Below, in pieces: positions 8,543-16,210 of a stretch of DNA of 32,142 nucleotides (positions are counted from its first letter, which is position 1; the number at the start of each line of letters is the position of its first letter). The translations under genes were made by a program, and so were the position numbers. Where the stretch lies: assembly GCA_910579725.1 (NCBI GenBank), contig CAJTUD010000018.1, positions 8,727 through 40,868 of the forward strand, given 5' to 3'. A model generated the notes under the pieces. It ran no database searches, was not told where the DNA came from, and saw nothing but the letters and a program-made list of their open reading frames with translations. Source of the DNA: an uncultured Oscillospiraceae bacterium. GTDB taxonomy: Bacteria; Bacillota; Clostridia; Oscillospirales; Oscillospiraceae.

Positions 8543-9496
8543 TCAGCAGGCGGCGCCGCCCGTCATGTGCAGCTCCGCGTCCAGAATCTGCTGTTTGCGC
8601 TCCAGCAGCCCGCTGTCCAGCAGCTGGGCCTCCACGTTTTCAAAGCTCAGGCGCTCAATGGTTCCGGCAAAGCGCTCTCCGGTCTTTCCCTGCTCGCGGA
8701 AGAGGAGGATGGCCTTCTCGATCACCGCCAGAGCCTCCTCCTTGCAGGTAAACACCTTGCTGAGCGCCCGGCCCTGGGCCACCTTCTTGCCCCAGCGTCC
8801 GCCGATATAGATTTTATAGCCGTATGTGCCCTCGTCCAGAGCGTCAAAGTGACAGTGGCCGATGCAGCGTCCGCAGTTGTTGCACACGCTCTTGTCAATC
8901 TCCAACACGCCGTCCTCCAGTTTGGCCGCGCCCATGGGGCAGACCTGCACCACGCCGCACTTCTTGCAGCCGTTGCACTCGTCCTGATCCAGACCGGGGA
9001 TGCGCTGTCCGATAATGCCCAGATCGTTCAGATCGGGCTTTACGCAGTTGTTGGGGCAGCCGCCGACGGCGATCTTGAACTTGTGGGGCAGCTTTACCCC
9101 CCGGTAGCCCTCATAGAAGCGGCGGTGAATCTCCTCGCTGATGGCAAAGGAGTCCAGCAGGCCGTACTGGCAGGTGGTTCCCTTGCAGGCTACCACAGGG
9201 CGGACCATGGAGCCGGTACCGCCGGTGACAAGGCCCTCCCTGGCGATATATGCCTGGAACGCCTCGATCTTGTCATAGGGAATGCCCTGGACCTCAATGG
9301 TCAGCCGGGTGGTAAAGGTGACGGTTCCGTTTCCAAATTTTTCCGCGGCCTCGGCAATGCACCGCTGCTGGGCGGCGGTGATCTTGCCGTTGACAGTGAT
9401 GATCCGTCCGGAGAAGTTGTCTGTGCCCTTGTTGGACAGGAAGCCCATTGCCTTTACCCGCTTTTCGTCTGCTGCGCTGACGGTCAGTGTCGCCAT
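8543..9496 (-). CDS. Siroheme/[4Fe-4S] sulfite (or nitrite) reductase-like protein
   Basis: A 317-residue protein with the nitrite/sulfite reductase half-domain repeat in short form. It has a ferredoxin-like N-domain and the siroheme-cluster cysteines CKGTTC (about 104 and 109) and GGCPNNC (about 147 and 151). Next comes an inserted two-cluster ferredoxin domain (CNGCKKC...CP and CNNCGRCIGHC, about 175-220), then the C-terminal siroheme domain. This matches the AsrC/small DsrA-like layout, in which one subunit carries siroheme and several clusters and reduces sulfite to sulfide. The first pair is spaced C-x4-C; AsrC as I recall it has C-x5-C. AGGAGG precedes the start. It lies 74 nt downstream of the CoA-disulfide reductase-rhodanese gene, which supports sulfur over nitrogen metabolism. 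The electron donor is unknown and no AsrA/B is present. Confidence 0.82.
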   Translation of the reverse strand: MATLTVSAADEKRVKAMGFLSNKGTDNFSGRIITVNGKITAAQQRCIAEAAEKFGNGTVTFTTRLTIEVQGIPYDKIEAFQAYIAREGLVTGGTGSMVRPVVACKGTTCQYGLLDSFAISEEIHRRFYEGYRGVKLPHKFKIAVGGCPNNCVKPDLNDLGIIGQRIPGLDQDECNGCKKCGVVQVCPMGAAKLEDGVLEIDKSVCNNCGRCIGHCHFDALDEGTYGYKIYIGGRWGKKVAQGRALSKVFTCKEEALAVIEKAILLFREQGKTGERFAGTIERLSFENVEAQLLDSGLLERKQQILDAELHMTGGAAC

Positions 9497-9570
9497 AGTC
9501 GTTTCCTCCTGTGTATCTTCCTGTTTGAAATAGAGTGGATCTGTTTTTTCCGTTCTGCTGCGGGGAGATT

Positions 9571-11208
9571 TTACTCCTCTTCCCCTTCGATTTCCGTGAA
9601 CGTCACGCCGCCCTCCAGAACCTTGGTGTTGGTGTAACCGTAGTACTTCAGCCGGTTCTGCGTGAGATAGGCCCGCCGTCCCTTGGTGCAGACCAACAGA
9701 ACTTTGGCGTCTTTGGCCAGTCCCTCCACCTCGCCGCAGATCGCGGCCGGGTTCAGAAAGCGCCTGCCTGCCAGGGTGGGAGCCTGGGCGCAGTCAACGA
9801 TCTCGTATCCCTCCGCCGCGCCGGCGGCGTATTCCCCGGGCGTGACGGATTCCAGAGCTCCGTCCAGCTTGTTCATCAGAATATTCACGCTGTGGGCAAA
9901 GGGATGAATGGCTGTGGAGAAGGGCGGGGCGTAGGCAAAATCCATGACCGCCAGCTGATCCACCGTGGCTCCCAGGGAAATGGCCGTTACGCCGATATCC
10001 GTCACCTTATCCACCGCTCCGGCGCCCAGCGCCTGCACGCCCAGCAGCTTCCGGGTTGCTTTGTCCGCCGTGAGCTTGATGATGAAAATGTCCGCGCCGG
10101 GGTAGTAATGGGCCTTGTCGTCCACCACGGCGAGCGCGGTTTCCACATCGTAGCCCTCCGCTCTGGCCGCCGTCTCCGTCAGACCGGTACGTCCTGCGTT
10201 CAGTCCGCCGGGCAGCCTGGCCACTCCGGTGCCCAGCACGCCGGGATAGGCGGTCTCCTTCCCCGCGACGCCTGCGGCCAGAATGCGCCCGGCGATATTG
10301 GCGGTGGACCCCATGGGAGACCAGACGGGCTTGCCGGTCTGCCGGTTGGACACCATGGCGCAGTCTCCGGCGGCATAGACGTCAGGCAGATTGGTGCGCA
10401 GATACTGGTCCGTGAGAATGGTCCCCTTGTGCATCTCAATCCCGGAGCCCTCCAGAAAGCCGGTGTTGGGGCGGATGCCGATGGCCAGCACCAGCGCGTC
10501 GGCCTTCAGCCCCCGCTTGCTGGTGAGGACCTTCTCCACCTTGCCGCTGCCCTCCACGCCCTCCAGCGCCACATTGGTCATGGGCATGATCCCCGCCTCG
10601 GCCATACGGTTTTCCACGTATTCGCTCAGCTCCGGGTCCAGGAAGTTGGGCAGCACATGCGGCGCGAAATCAATGACGGTGGTGCGCACGCCCTTGGCCG
10701 CCAGATTTTCCGCCACCTCCAGACCAATGAAGCCGCCTCCGGCCACCACGGCCCGTTTGATGTCTCCGGCTTCCACTGCCGCGCGCAGGGCGATGGCGTC
10801 GTCAGGGGTCCGCATGACAAACACGTTTTTCAGCTCCAAACCCGGAACCGGCGGAACAAAGGGGGAGGCGCCGGTGGCGACGATCAGCTTGTCATAGCGG
10901 TACTCCGCCGTCTCGCCGGTTTTCAGATCCCTGGCCTCCACGATATGCTCTTCCGGGCGGACGGCCACGGCTTCGGTTTCCGTTTTAACTTTCGCTCCGG
11001 TGATGGCGGCGAATTTCTCGGGAGTGTTGACGATCAGCTGACTTTTGTCGGGAATCACGCCGCCCACATAGTAGGGCAGGCCGCACCCGGCGTAGGAGAT
11101 GTCCCTGCCTTTGGTCAGCACTGTCACCTCGCAGCTGCGGTCCTCCCGCAGCAGCTTGGCCGCGGCTTTTGTGCCGGCGGCGACGCCGCCCAATACCAGT
11201 ACTTTCAT
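9571..11208 (-). CDS. CoA-disulfide/persulfide reductase fused to a C-terminal rhodanese domain
   Basis: A 545-residue flavoprotein. It has the FAD GxGxxA-type start (VLVLGGVAAGTKAAAKL), the single redox cysteine in AGCGLPYYVGG (Cys about 42), the NAD(P)H fold around VVAGGGFIGLEVAENLA, the second FAD motif VYAAGDCA, and the dimerisation domain with the conserved tyrosine region YAPPFSTA. A C-terminal rhodanese domain (about 455-545) keeps an active-site CTKGRR loop (Cys about 507). This is the CoADR-Rhd layout of NAD(P)H-dependent persulfide/polysulfide reductases. The frame continues far upstream, but the ATG at 11208 is preceded by GGAG and begins the FAD fold correctly. Together with the next gene it probably handles sulfane sulfur and sulfite. 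Confidence 0.92.
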   Translation of the reverse strand: MKVLVLGGVAAGTKAAAKLLREDRSCEVTVLTKGRDISYAGCGLPYYVGGVIPDKSQLIVNTPEKFAAITGAKVKTETEAVAVRPEEHIVEARDLKTGETAEYRYDKLIVATGASPFVPPVPGLELKNVFVMRTPDDAIALRAAVEAGDIKRAVVAGGGFIGLEVAENLAAKGVRTTVIDFAPHVLPNFLDPELSEYVENRMAEAGIMPMTNVALEGVEGSGKVEKVLTSKRGLKADALVLAIGIRPNTGFLEGSGIEMHKGTILTDQYLRTNLPDVYAAGDCAMVSNRQTGKPVWSPMGSTANIAGRILAAGVAGKETAYPGVLGTGVARLPGGLNAGRTGLTETAARAEGYDVETALAVVDDKAHYYPGADIFIIKLTADKATRKLLGVQALGAGAVDKVTDIGVTAISLGATVDQLAVMDFAYAPPFSTAIHPFAHSVNILMNKLDGALESVTPGEYAAGAAEGYEIVDCAQAPTLAGRRFLNPAAICGEVEGLAKDAKVLLVCTKGRRAYLTQNRLKYYGYTNTKVLEGGVTFTEIEGEEE

Positions 11209-11793
11209 TGCGTGCTCTCCTTTTCCGATTAGACTCAGAACCGGTCCGGCATCCCGGCGGGTATGAATTCGCGGGCAGATTTTGCCCCGCAGGGCAGAAA
11301 TGATCTGGCTGACAACCGGATGGGGAATTATAACGCAGCCAGGGCGAAAAAATACCTCCGCAGGGAGATGCGGAACAGGCGCTTGGAATGGACCGCCTTC
11401 CGAGCCGGACGGTCCCGCCGGGAAGAAAAAACAGACGGAGCTGCTCCCGCGGGAACAGCCTCGCCCATTGCAAACATTGCCCGGAAGTTGTAAGTGTATC
11501 ATACCCGATTCCATGCGGCCTGTCAACTGCTTATGCAGGCTCGTTGATTGAAAAAGCGCATTTGCACTTTTTCAACTGTGCCGGCTATATAAAAATAAAG
11601 TGCAATTCTCTTCAAAAAATTACCGCAGGATCGCAGGGCATATTCAGCGCCGGTCTGCAAATGCTATGGGTGCGACAAGGGCAGGAAACAAAATTCCGCT
11701 CCAAGGCAAAACAGAAAAGGTCCGGAGCGGTTCCCGCCCCAGCCTTCTCTGCCAATTCTTTGCCGTCGCAAAAAAGGAGAAGGAGAAAAGGAT
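11209..11793. other. Divergent intergenic region between the reductase operon and the spore-protein gene
   Basis: No convincing gene lies here. On the minus strand a TATAAT -10 box is present (11327-11332), but the -35 region is poor. An imperfect inverted repeat, TTGAAAAAG (11548-11556) and CTTTTTCAA (11567-11575) with an inner GCA/TGC pairing, may be an operator; it lacks a following T tract. GCATA (11638-11642), a 17-nt spacer and AATGCTA (11660-11666) form a weak sigma-G-like promoter ahead of the SASP start, where forespore control would be expected. Confidence 0.4.
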
Positions 11794-11898
11794 ATGTCTA
11801 AGAAGAACAACCGCATCAATGTTCCCGAGGCCCGCGAGGCTATGGACAAGTTCAAGATGGAGGCCGCCAGCGACCTTGATGTAACTGCACCATCTTAA
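11794..11898 (+). pseudogene. Small acid-soluble spore protein (alpha/beta type), cut off after about 28 codons
   Basis: Behind a strong AGGAGAAGGAG ribosome site, the frame begins MSKKNNRINVPEAREAMD and continues through KFKMEAASDL, the exact style of alpha/beta SASP N-termini in Oscillospiraceae. SASPs coat forespore DNA and protect it from UV and chemicals. A normal protein is about 60-70 residues and carries a second conserved block (with GYNGDLTS and AGSVGG-like motifs). Here similarity stops at residue 28, six unrelated residues follow, and TAA comes at 11896. The second DNA-binding helix is lost, so the product should be non-functional. The missing 3' part was not found in the window. 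Confidence 0.85.
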
Positions 11899-11969
11899 AA
11901 TGAGCAAAATGCGATTTGATAAACTATGACGAAACATTACTTATTTAGATGAATCGGCCCGCTAAAACC
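11878..11969. other. Junction between conserved chromosome and accessory DNA
   Basis: SASP codons match the family up to 11877. The sequence then changes to AT-rich unrelated DNA that begins GTAACTGCACC at 11881. GTAA termini occur on IS66-family elements, but no transposase and no second end are seen, so the identity is open. It marks the left edge of the accessory region. Confidence 0.5.
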
Positions 11970-12015
11970 AAAAATCCCGCCGTAATGTGTGAAATACACC
12001 TGTGGCGGGATTTTT
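11970..12015. terminator. Symmetric intrinsic terminator
   Basis: Perfect 12-nt arms, AAAAATCCCGCC (11970-11981) and GGCGGGATTTTT (12004-12015), with an inner GTGT/ACAC mini-stem. T tracts are present on both strands, so it can end transcripts in either direction. Confidence 0.85.
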
Positions 12016-12083
12016 GTTTGAACGGCTCAAATCGCCATATAGGAGCATGTGTGGTAGGCAAATACTGCATCGAATTGGTTCAA

Positions 12084-12103
12084 AGCGATTCGAAGCGATT
12101 CGA
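12084..12103. repeat. Tandem 10-bp repeat, possible operator
   Basis: AGCGATTCGA occurs twice head to tail (12084-12093, 12094-12103). The second copy runs into the palindrome GATTCGAATC (12097-12106). It ends about 10 nt before the -35 box of the next gene, whose product carries a winged helix, so autoregulation is possible. Confidence 0.5.
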
Positions 12104-12113
12104 ATCATTTTTC

Positions 12114-12142
12114 TTTACATTTCTGGTTAGAACTCATATAAT
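12114..12142 (+). promoter_or_regulatory. sigma-A promoter of the GHKL/wHTH-Fic operon
   Basis: TTTACA (12114-12119), 17-nt spacer, TATAAT (12137-12142). Transcription should start near 12149, 24 nt before the GTG start. Confidence 0.85.
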
Positions 12143-12172
12143 GGTGATATCATCCAAGTGAGGTGATCTGCT

Positions 12173-13144
12173 GTGACGGAAGGAATTACCACAGACTGCC
12201 CTTATTACTTAGCGGCTAAGGGCTTGCATTCGGAGGGCGTTTTTGTCTGGGATGACTACGAGGCGGCCCGTTCCCTGAATCAGGAATTGACCTTTCAGGA
12301 TGCGGAGCGGTTTTTCGCGGAGGAGCATATCCCGTTTGGGCGGGAGCAAAAGCGTACCTTGGAGCTCGTCAATGAGGACGGAGTCTTTACCAATTTGGGC
12401 CTGCTCCTCTCCGACCAATGTACGCACACCGCTAAGCTGGCGGTTTTTCAGGGCTCCAGCAAGACGGTGTTCAAGGATCGTGCGGAGTTCTCCGGCTCTC
12501 TGTTCCGGCAAATGGAAGATATTTATGCTTATATCGACCGATTCAACCGGATAAGAGCGGAATTTCCCGGCTTAAAGCGGGTGGATACTAGGGACTATCC
12601 GCCGGAGGCTGTGCGGGAGGCGATGCTTAACGCCATCGTTCACCGGGACTACTCCTACAGCGCCTCCACCTTTATCAACATTTTCGACGACCGGATCGAA
12701 TTTGTGACCTTGGGCGGACTGCCCAAGGGAATCGCTATGAGCGACGTGATGATGGGGGTCTCGGTTCCACGCAACCGCCGCTTGGCCAACATTTTCTACC
12801 GCCTGCACCTGATTGAGGCCTTTGGCACGGGGATGCTGAAGATCAAAGAGTGCTATGCTGGCTGCTCTGGCCAGCCTGCTGTAGAGGCCTCCGAGAATGC
12901 GTTCAAGATCACGTTGCCCAATGTGAACTGCGAGGCGGAGACATCTGTCCAGAAGAAACCGCTGTCTGAAAAAGAACAGCGGATTTTGGAGTATATCTCC
13001 GCCCAACCGTCCGTTTCAAGAGCGGAGATCGAGACGGCGACGGGGTTGTCTCAAAGCGTGACGGTTCGGGCGTTGAAAAAGCTGTTGGAGCTGGGATTGA
13101 TCCAAAAGAGAGGAAACGGAAAAAATACGAAATACTTCCATTGA
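12173..13144 (+). CDS. AlbA-family (RecG C-terminal-like) ATP-binding regulator lacking its AlbA domain
   Basis: A 323-residue protein. It has the GHKL-type ATPase fold known as HATPase_c_4 (about 135-250; AVREAMLNAIVHRDYSYS, FIEFVTLGGLPKG-like, FGTGMLKIKECY) and a C-terminal winged helix (about 260-323). Family members usually have about 450-480 residues with an N-terminal AlbA/schlafen-like domain. Here that domain is missing. A further short gap follows residue 25: GVFV is normally followed by RQG and about 20 more residues before the SLNQELTF block. It nevertheless has a consensus promoter, a GAGGTGAT ribosome site and a GTG start at 12173, so it is probably expressed. The Fic gene begins 18 nt after its stop. 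It probably acts as a transcription factor or as a modulator of Fic. Confidence 0.8.
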   Translation: MTEGITTDCPYYLAAKGLHSEGVFVWDDYEAARSLNQELTFQDAERFFAEEHIPFGREQKRTLELVNEDGVFTNLGLLLSDQCTHTAKLAVFQGSSKTVFKDRAEFSGSLFRQMEDIYAYIDRFNRIRAEFPGLKRVDTRDYPPEAVREAMLNAIVHRDYSYSASTFINIFDDRIEFVTLGGLPKGIAMSDVMMGVSVPRNRRLANIFYRLHLIEAFGTGMLKIKECYAGCSGQPAVEASENAFKITLPNVNCEAETSVQKKPLSEKEQRILEYISAQPSVSRAEIETATGLSQSVTVRALKKLLELGLIQKRGNGKNTKYFH

Positions 13145-13162
13145 TGATTGTGTGAGGTGCCT

Positions 13163-14143
13163 ATGAAAAATCCACCCTTTGAACTGACCAGCCAGATCGT
13201 TTCCCTTGTGGCGGAGATTGCGGAACTGGTAGGACGGGTATCTTCCACGGACCGCCTCTCTGTAAATCCGGCTTTGCGCCGGAGCAACCGGATCAAGACG
13301 GTTTACGGCTCATTGGCTATTGAGCAAAACACGCTGACGCTGGATCAGGTTACAGCGGTTCTGGACGGCAAGCGGGTACTGGCTCCGCCCAAGGACATCG
13401 CAGAGGTCCGCAACGCTTTTGAGATTTACGACCGACTGGAGGAATTGGACCCCTATTCCGTAGATGATCTTTTGACGGCCCACGGAGTGATGATGCGGGG
13501 GCTGGAATCGGAAGCTGGGGTGTTCCGTTCCAAACCAGTGGGCGTGGTCAACCAGGCGGGAGAGATCGTCCACTTCGGGACGCTGCCCCAATATGTGCCG
13601 GAGGCAGTTGCAAATCTGCTGGAGTGGGTCAAAAGCAGTGAGCTTCCCATGTTGATTCGAAGCTGTGTGTTCCACTACGAGTTTGAGTTGATTCACCCAT
13701 TTTCCGATGGCAACGGGAGGACAGGTCGGCTGTGGCACACGCTGCTGCTTTCCAAATGGAATCCTGTGTTTGCCTGGCTTCCGGTGGAGTCCATCGTCCA
13801 TGATCATCAGGAAGCGTATTATGAGGCAATCAATACCTCCAATGCCGCTGTGTCCTCTACGGCGTTCATCGAATTTATGCTTGCGGCAATCAAGGCATCG
13901 CTCATAGAATCGGCAAACATGAGCGATGGAATGAGTGATGGTTCAAAAGACAAAACGTCGGAACGCTGGAAACAGATTGAGCGGTTCCTGGAGAGCCACG
14001 ATGTCATTCAAAACGCGGATGTGCGTCAGCTCTGCGGCGTTTCGGCGGCGACGGCTAACCGGATATTGGCCGGGTTTGTGGCGGAGGACAGGCTGGTCAA
14101 ATGTCGGCAGGGCGGACACTGGGGGTACCGGCGAATGGGCTAG
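13163..14143 (+). CDS. Fic family protein (probable AMP-transferase) with winged helix
   Basis: A 326-residue protein with a complete Fic core motif HPFSDGNGRTGR (catalytic His about 178), so NMP transfer is chemically possible. An N-terminal inhibitory-type helix reads SLAIEQN (Ser about 50, Glu about 54). This keeps the Ser and Glu of the S/TxxxEG/N motif, although the next residue is Gln. The C-terminus (about 275-326) is a winged helix, common in this large Fic subfamily. ATG 13163 is chosen because GAGG lies 6 nt upstream; a TTG five codons earlier has no site. It is co-transcribed with the truncated AlbA-type gene. The target is not predictable from sequence. Confidence 0.93.
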   Translation: MKNPPFELTSQIVSLVAEIAELVGRVSSTDRLSVNPALRRSNRIKTVYGSLAIEQNTLTLDQVTAVLDGKRVLAPPKDIAEVRNAFEIYDRLEELDPYSVDDLLTAHGVMMRGLESEAGVFRSKPVGVVNQAGEIVHFGTLPQYVPEAVANLLEWVKSSELPMLIRSCVFHYEFELIHPFSDGNGRTGRLWHTLLLSKWNPVFAWLPVESIVHDHQEAYYEAINTSNAAVSSTAFIEFMLAAIKASLIESANMSDGMSDGSKDKTSERWKQIERFLESHDVIQNADVRQLCGVSAATANRILAGFVAEDRLVKCRQGGHWGYRRMG

Positions 14144-14196
14144 AGAAAATGCGAACTATTTGTCGATAGAGTAACAAGATAAAGGAGGACAATCAG

Positions 14197-14658
14197 ATGC
14201 TGGAAATTGGAACCAAGGCCCCAGAATTTATCCTGCCGGACAAAGATGGCAACGCTGTATCCCTGACCGATTTCTCGGGCAAAAAAGTGGTGCTGTACTT
14301 TTACCCAAAGGACAACACTCCAGGCTGTACCCGCCAGGCCTGTGCTTTTGCCGGGGCCTACCAGGAGTTCAGGAAAATCAACGCAGTAGTGATTGGAATC
14401 AGCAAAGACTCTATGGCCTCCCACCAGAAATTTGCGGAGAAGTACGGCCTGCCGTTTATCCTTCTCTCCGACCCGGAATTGACCGCCATCCAAGCCTGCG
14501 ATGTGTGGCAGGAGAAAAAGCTCTATGGCAAGGTGAGCATGGGTGTGGTGCGATCCACCTTTGTGATTGATGAGAATGGCATGATCGAAAAAGTGATGTC
14601 CAAGGTGAAGCCGGACACCAACGCGGCGGAAATTTTGGCGTATCTGAATACAAACTGA
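14197..14658 (+). CDS. bcp: Thioredoxin-dependent peroxiredoxin, Bcp/PrxQ type
   Basis: A 153-residue protein of normal PrxQ length. It has the peroxidatic motif TPGCTRQAC (Cys about 44) with a second cysteine five residues on (Cys about 49), the classic atypical 2-Cys Bcp arrangement, plus the STFVIDENG strand. It reduces hydrogen and alkyl peroxides in the cytoplasm using thioredoxin. It starts 53 nt after the Fic gene behind AAGGAGG and ends at a terminator, so it may be read from the Fic promoter or a promoter in the gap. Confidence 0.95.
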   Translation: MLEIGTKAPEFILPDKDGNAVSLTDFSGKKVVLYFYPKDNTPGCTRQACAFAGAYQEFRKINAVVIGISKDSMASHQKFAEKYGLPFILLSDPELTAIQACDVWQEKKLYGKVSMGVVRSTFVIDENGMIEKVMSKVKPDTNAAEILAYLNTN

Positions 14659-14665
14659 TCATATT

Positions 14666-14700
14666 CCCCGGACGCTTTGCGTTCGGGGAGTCGCTTTTTT
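14666..14700 (+). terminator. Intrinsic terminator after bcp
   Basis: A 10-bp stem (14666-14675 with 14679-14688, 3-nt loop), followed after 6 nt by TTTTTT (14695-14700). The T tract is offset from the stem, but the position directly after the gene supports it. Confidence 0.75.
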
Positions 14701-14725
14701 CTACCCAAATTAAACCACCAGTTCA

Positions 14726-14754
14726 ATGACAAACCATTCCTCTGCCTGTATGAT
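14726..14754 (+). promoter_or_regulatory. Promoter of the 209-residue unknown gene
   Basis: ATGACA (14726-14731), 17-nt spacer, TATGAT (14749-14754). The expected start near 14761 gives a short leader with AAGGAG before the ATG at 14789. Confidence 0.65.
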
Positions 14755-14788
14755 AGGGACACAACGACAGAGCAAAGGAGTGGAACAC

Positions 14789-15418
14789 ATGAATTTGAAA
14801 GACACCTTCCGGGCCCAGAACAAGCTGCAAGCCCTCATGGACGAAGCCAGCGACATCCTCCAGGATCGGGGCAATACCCTGAAAGTCACCACCACCCATC
14901 TGCGCAGCAAGGTCATGCCCGACGCCCAGGACGCTGTGGTTGAAGAATCCGCCCCCAGCGAGTACGCCGAGCACATCAACCAAGTGGCCACTTTCCTGAT
15001 GGCCATGCTGACGGAGCGGGAGAAGCTCAGTGCCGCCATCTGCGCCGCCAAGTCCAAGCTGACTCTGGACATGGACAGCGAGACCGGCCTGAACCGGGCC
15101 CGGCAGGGCCTGGCCGACACCTTCCGCCGGATGGCCGCCCTGCGCAACAGCGAGGTGGTGATTGCCAACGGCGGCAGCGGCTACCGGTTCAACGGCGAAG
15201 GGAATCAGGTGAGCTACCGCTGCGACGCCAAACGGGTAACTACCATCCACTTTGATCGGAACAAAATCCGGGGCATGGCCACCGAGCTGAGCCGCAAGGC
15301 CGACGAGGTGTCCGCCAAGCTGGACCAGTGCCTGGTCAACACCGCCGTGGACTACACCCTCCCCTTTGAGATGAACGACAGCTTCGAAACCATTCTGTCC
15401 GACTTCATCCAGCGGTAG
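14789..15418 (+). CDS. Conserved-looking protein of unknown function, helical
   Basis: Not recognised. It has 209 residues, mostly helical and charged, with heptad-like stretches at about 1-40, 65-115 and 160-190, no signal peptide and no membrane segment. A central segment (about 118-150) with SEVVIANGGSGYRFNGEG looks like a small beta element. Cysteines are few (3) and form no metal motif. The start is set by AAAGGAG 8 nt upstream; the in-frame codon earlier lacks one. GC content is high, about that of the core chromosome, unlike the AT-richer genes to the right. It has its own promoter and no clear terminator. Neighbours give no functional clue. Confidence 0.75.
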   Translation: MNLKDTFRAQNKLQALMDEASDILQDRGNTLKVTTTHLRSKVMPDAQDAVVEESAPSEYAEHINQVATFLMAMLTEREKLSAAICAAKSKLTLDMDSETGLNRARQGLADTFRRMAALRNSEVVIANGGSGYRFNGEGNQVSYRCDAKRVTTIHFDRNKIRGMATELSRKADEVSAKLDQCLVNTAVDYTLPFEMNDSFETILSDFIQR

Positions 15419-15769
15419 TCCGCGTAATGTCCCTCCCGGGCGCGGCGGGCATGGCGGAATGGAGGAACTGTGACGGCCGGTTCAGGTGCGGATGAATAAT
15501 GATGCCGCACATCGCAAAGAACATATCAGAGAGCATCTGCAAAATGCTGATTGGAAAGAAACGACAGGCGCTTCTCCCCACGTTCCGCGCAAATACGATA
15601 CTGCCCCCTTCTCCATATGCAAAATGGAAAACCGTCCTTACGCTTCCCCTTTCTGGAACCTGATCTCTGGGCTTTGGCCTTGGATCAGCCTACAAGTACA
15701 AGTCGCCAGGGCCGGGCAGGTACGGTGCTCCTCGGAGGGCCGTCCGGTTCGGACACGGCGGATAAGGGT
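15419..15769. other. Stretch without a confident gene
   Basis: Only weak open frames cross this stretch. The longest runs from a GTG at 15492 to 15773, has no ribosome site and gives an unconvincing composition. No promoter, tRNA or repeat is visible. It may be decayed mobile-element DNA. Confidence 0.5.
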
Positions 15770-16108
15770 CTAAGCGGCTTTGAAATTTCGCCATGCCCCC
15801 TGCGTCCGGGGAACAAAAGGATGAGCGGCAGGCTCCAGCCTGCCGCTCATGGTACAAATATGGAGTTGAGGCGTATGGGCTGCCACTAAAATATCATTCA
15901 TAGGCACATCCAGCAGAGTGCTCAGGGCGGAGAGGTTGTCCACCGTGGGCAGACTCTGGCCCCGCTGCCACTTGTAGATGGCCTGGGGCTCCTCAAAGCC
16001 GAAGAACCGCTGGAGATCCCGGACGGACAGGCCTTTCGTCTGCCGCAGCCGGCGGATGTTGGCCCCTGTGGCGGGAAGGTCGATGACGGGGAATTGGTTC
16101 AGGTACAT
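15770..16108 (-). CDS. XRE-family helix-turn-helix regulator
   Basis: A 112-residue protein. The HTH_3 domain is at about 14-72 (GANIRRLRQTKGLSVRDLQ, then FEEPQAIYKWQRGQSLP), and residues 1-13 (MYLNQFPVIDLPA) are typical of a small XRE family common on clostridial mobile elements. The ATG at 16108 has GGAGG 9 nt upstream; the frame itself opens further upstream without a site. The last 30 residues run through a perfect hairpin (15821-15850) that resembles a terminator, so the C-terminus may be extended by a lost stop or frameshift. Probably represses itself or neighbouring mobile genes. Confidence 0.85.
   Translation of the reverse strand: MYLNQFPVIDLPATGANIRRLRQTKGLSVRDLQRFFGFEEPQAIYKWQRGQSLPTVDNLSALSTLLDVPMNDILVAAHTPQLHICTMSGRLEPAAHPFVPRTQGAWRNFKAA
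15821..15850 (-). terminator. Perfect 14-bp inverted repeat at the 3' end of the XRE gene
   Basis: Arms 15821-15834 and 15837-15850 are exact reverse complements around CC. On the minus strand the hairpin is followed by CCTTTTGTT, a modest T-rich tail. It looks like the natural terminator of the XRE gene, although the present reading frame extends through it. Confidence 0.55.
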
Positions 16109-16134
16109 GACATTCGCCTCCATTCTGGTAGTGT

Positions 16135-16163
16135 AGAATAGCAGGATTGTATAAAAATGGCAA
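16135..16163 (-). promoter_or_regulatory. sigma-A promoter of the XRE gene
   Basis: On the minus strand, TTGCCA (16158-16163), 17-nt spacer, TATTCT (16135-16140). The start lies about 20 nt before the XRE ATG. Confidence 0.65.
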
Positions 16164-16210
16164 GCTGTTTTATGAATCTGTAATAAAAACGTCATATAGA
16201 GGGCAGTGTA

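Noticed and set aside
11881..11950. IS66-type insertion sequence end
   Set aside because: Only the GTAA start resembles such ends; no matching second end, target duplication or tnp gene is visible.
15486..15773. 95-codon open frame
   Set aside because: No ribosome site, no family resemblance and odd composition in its second half; kept as an undefined stretch.
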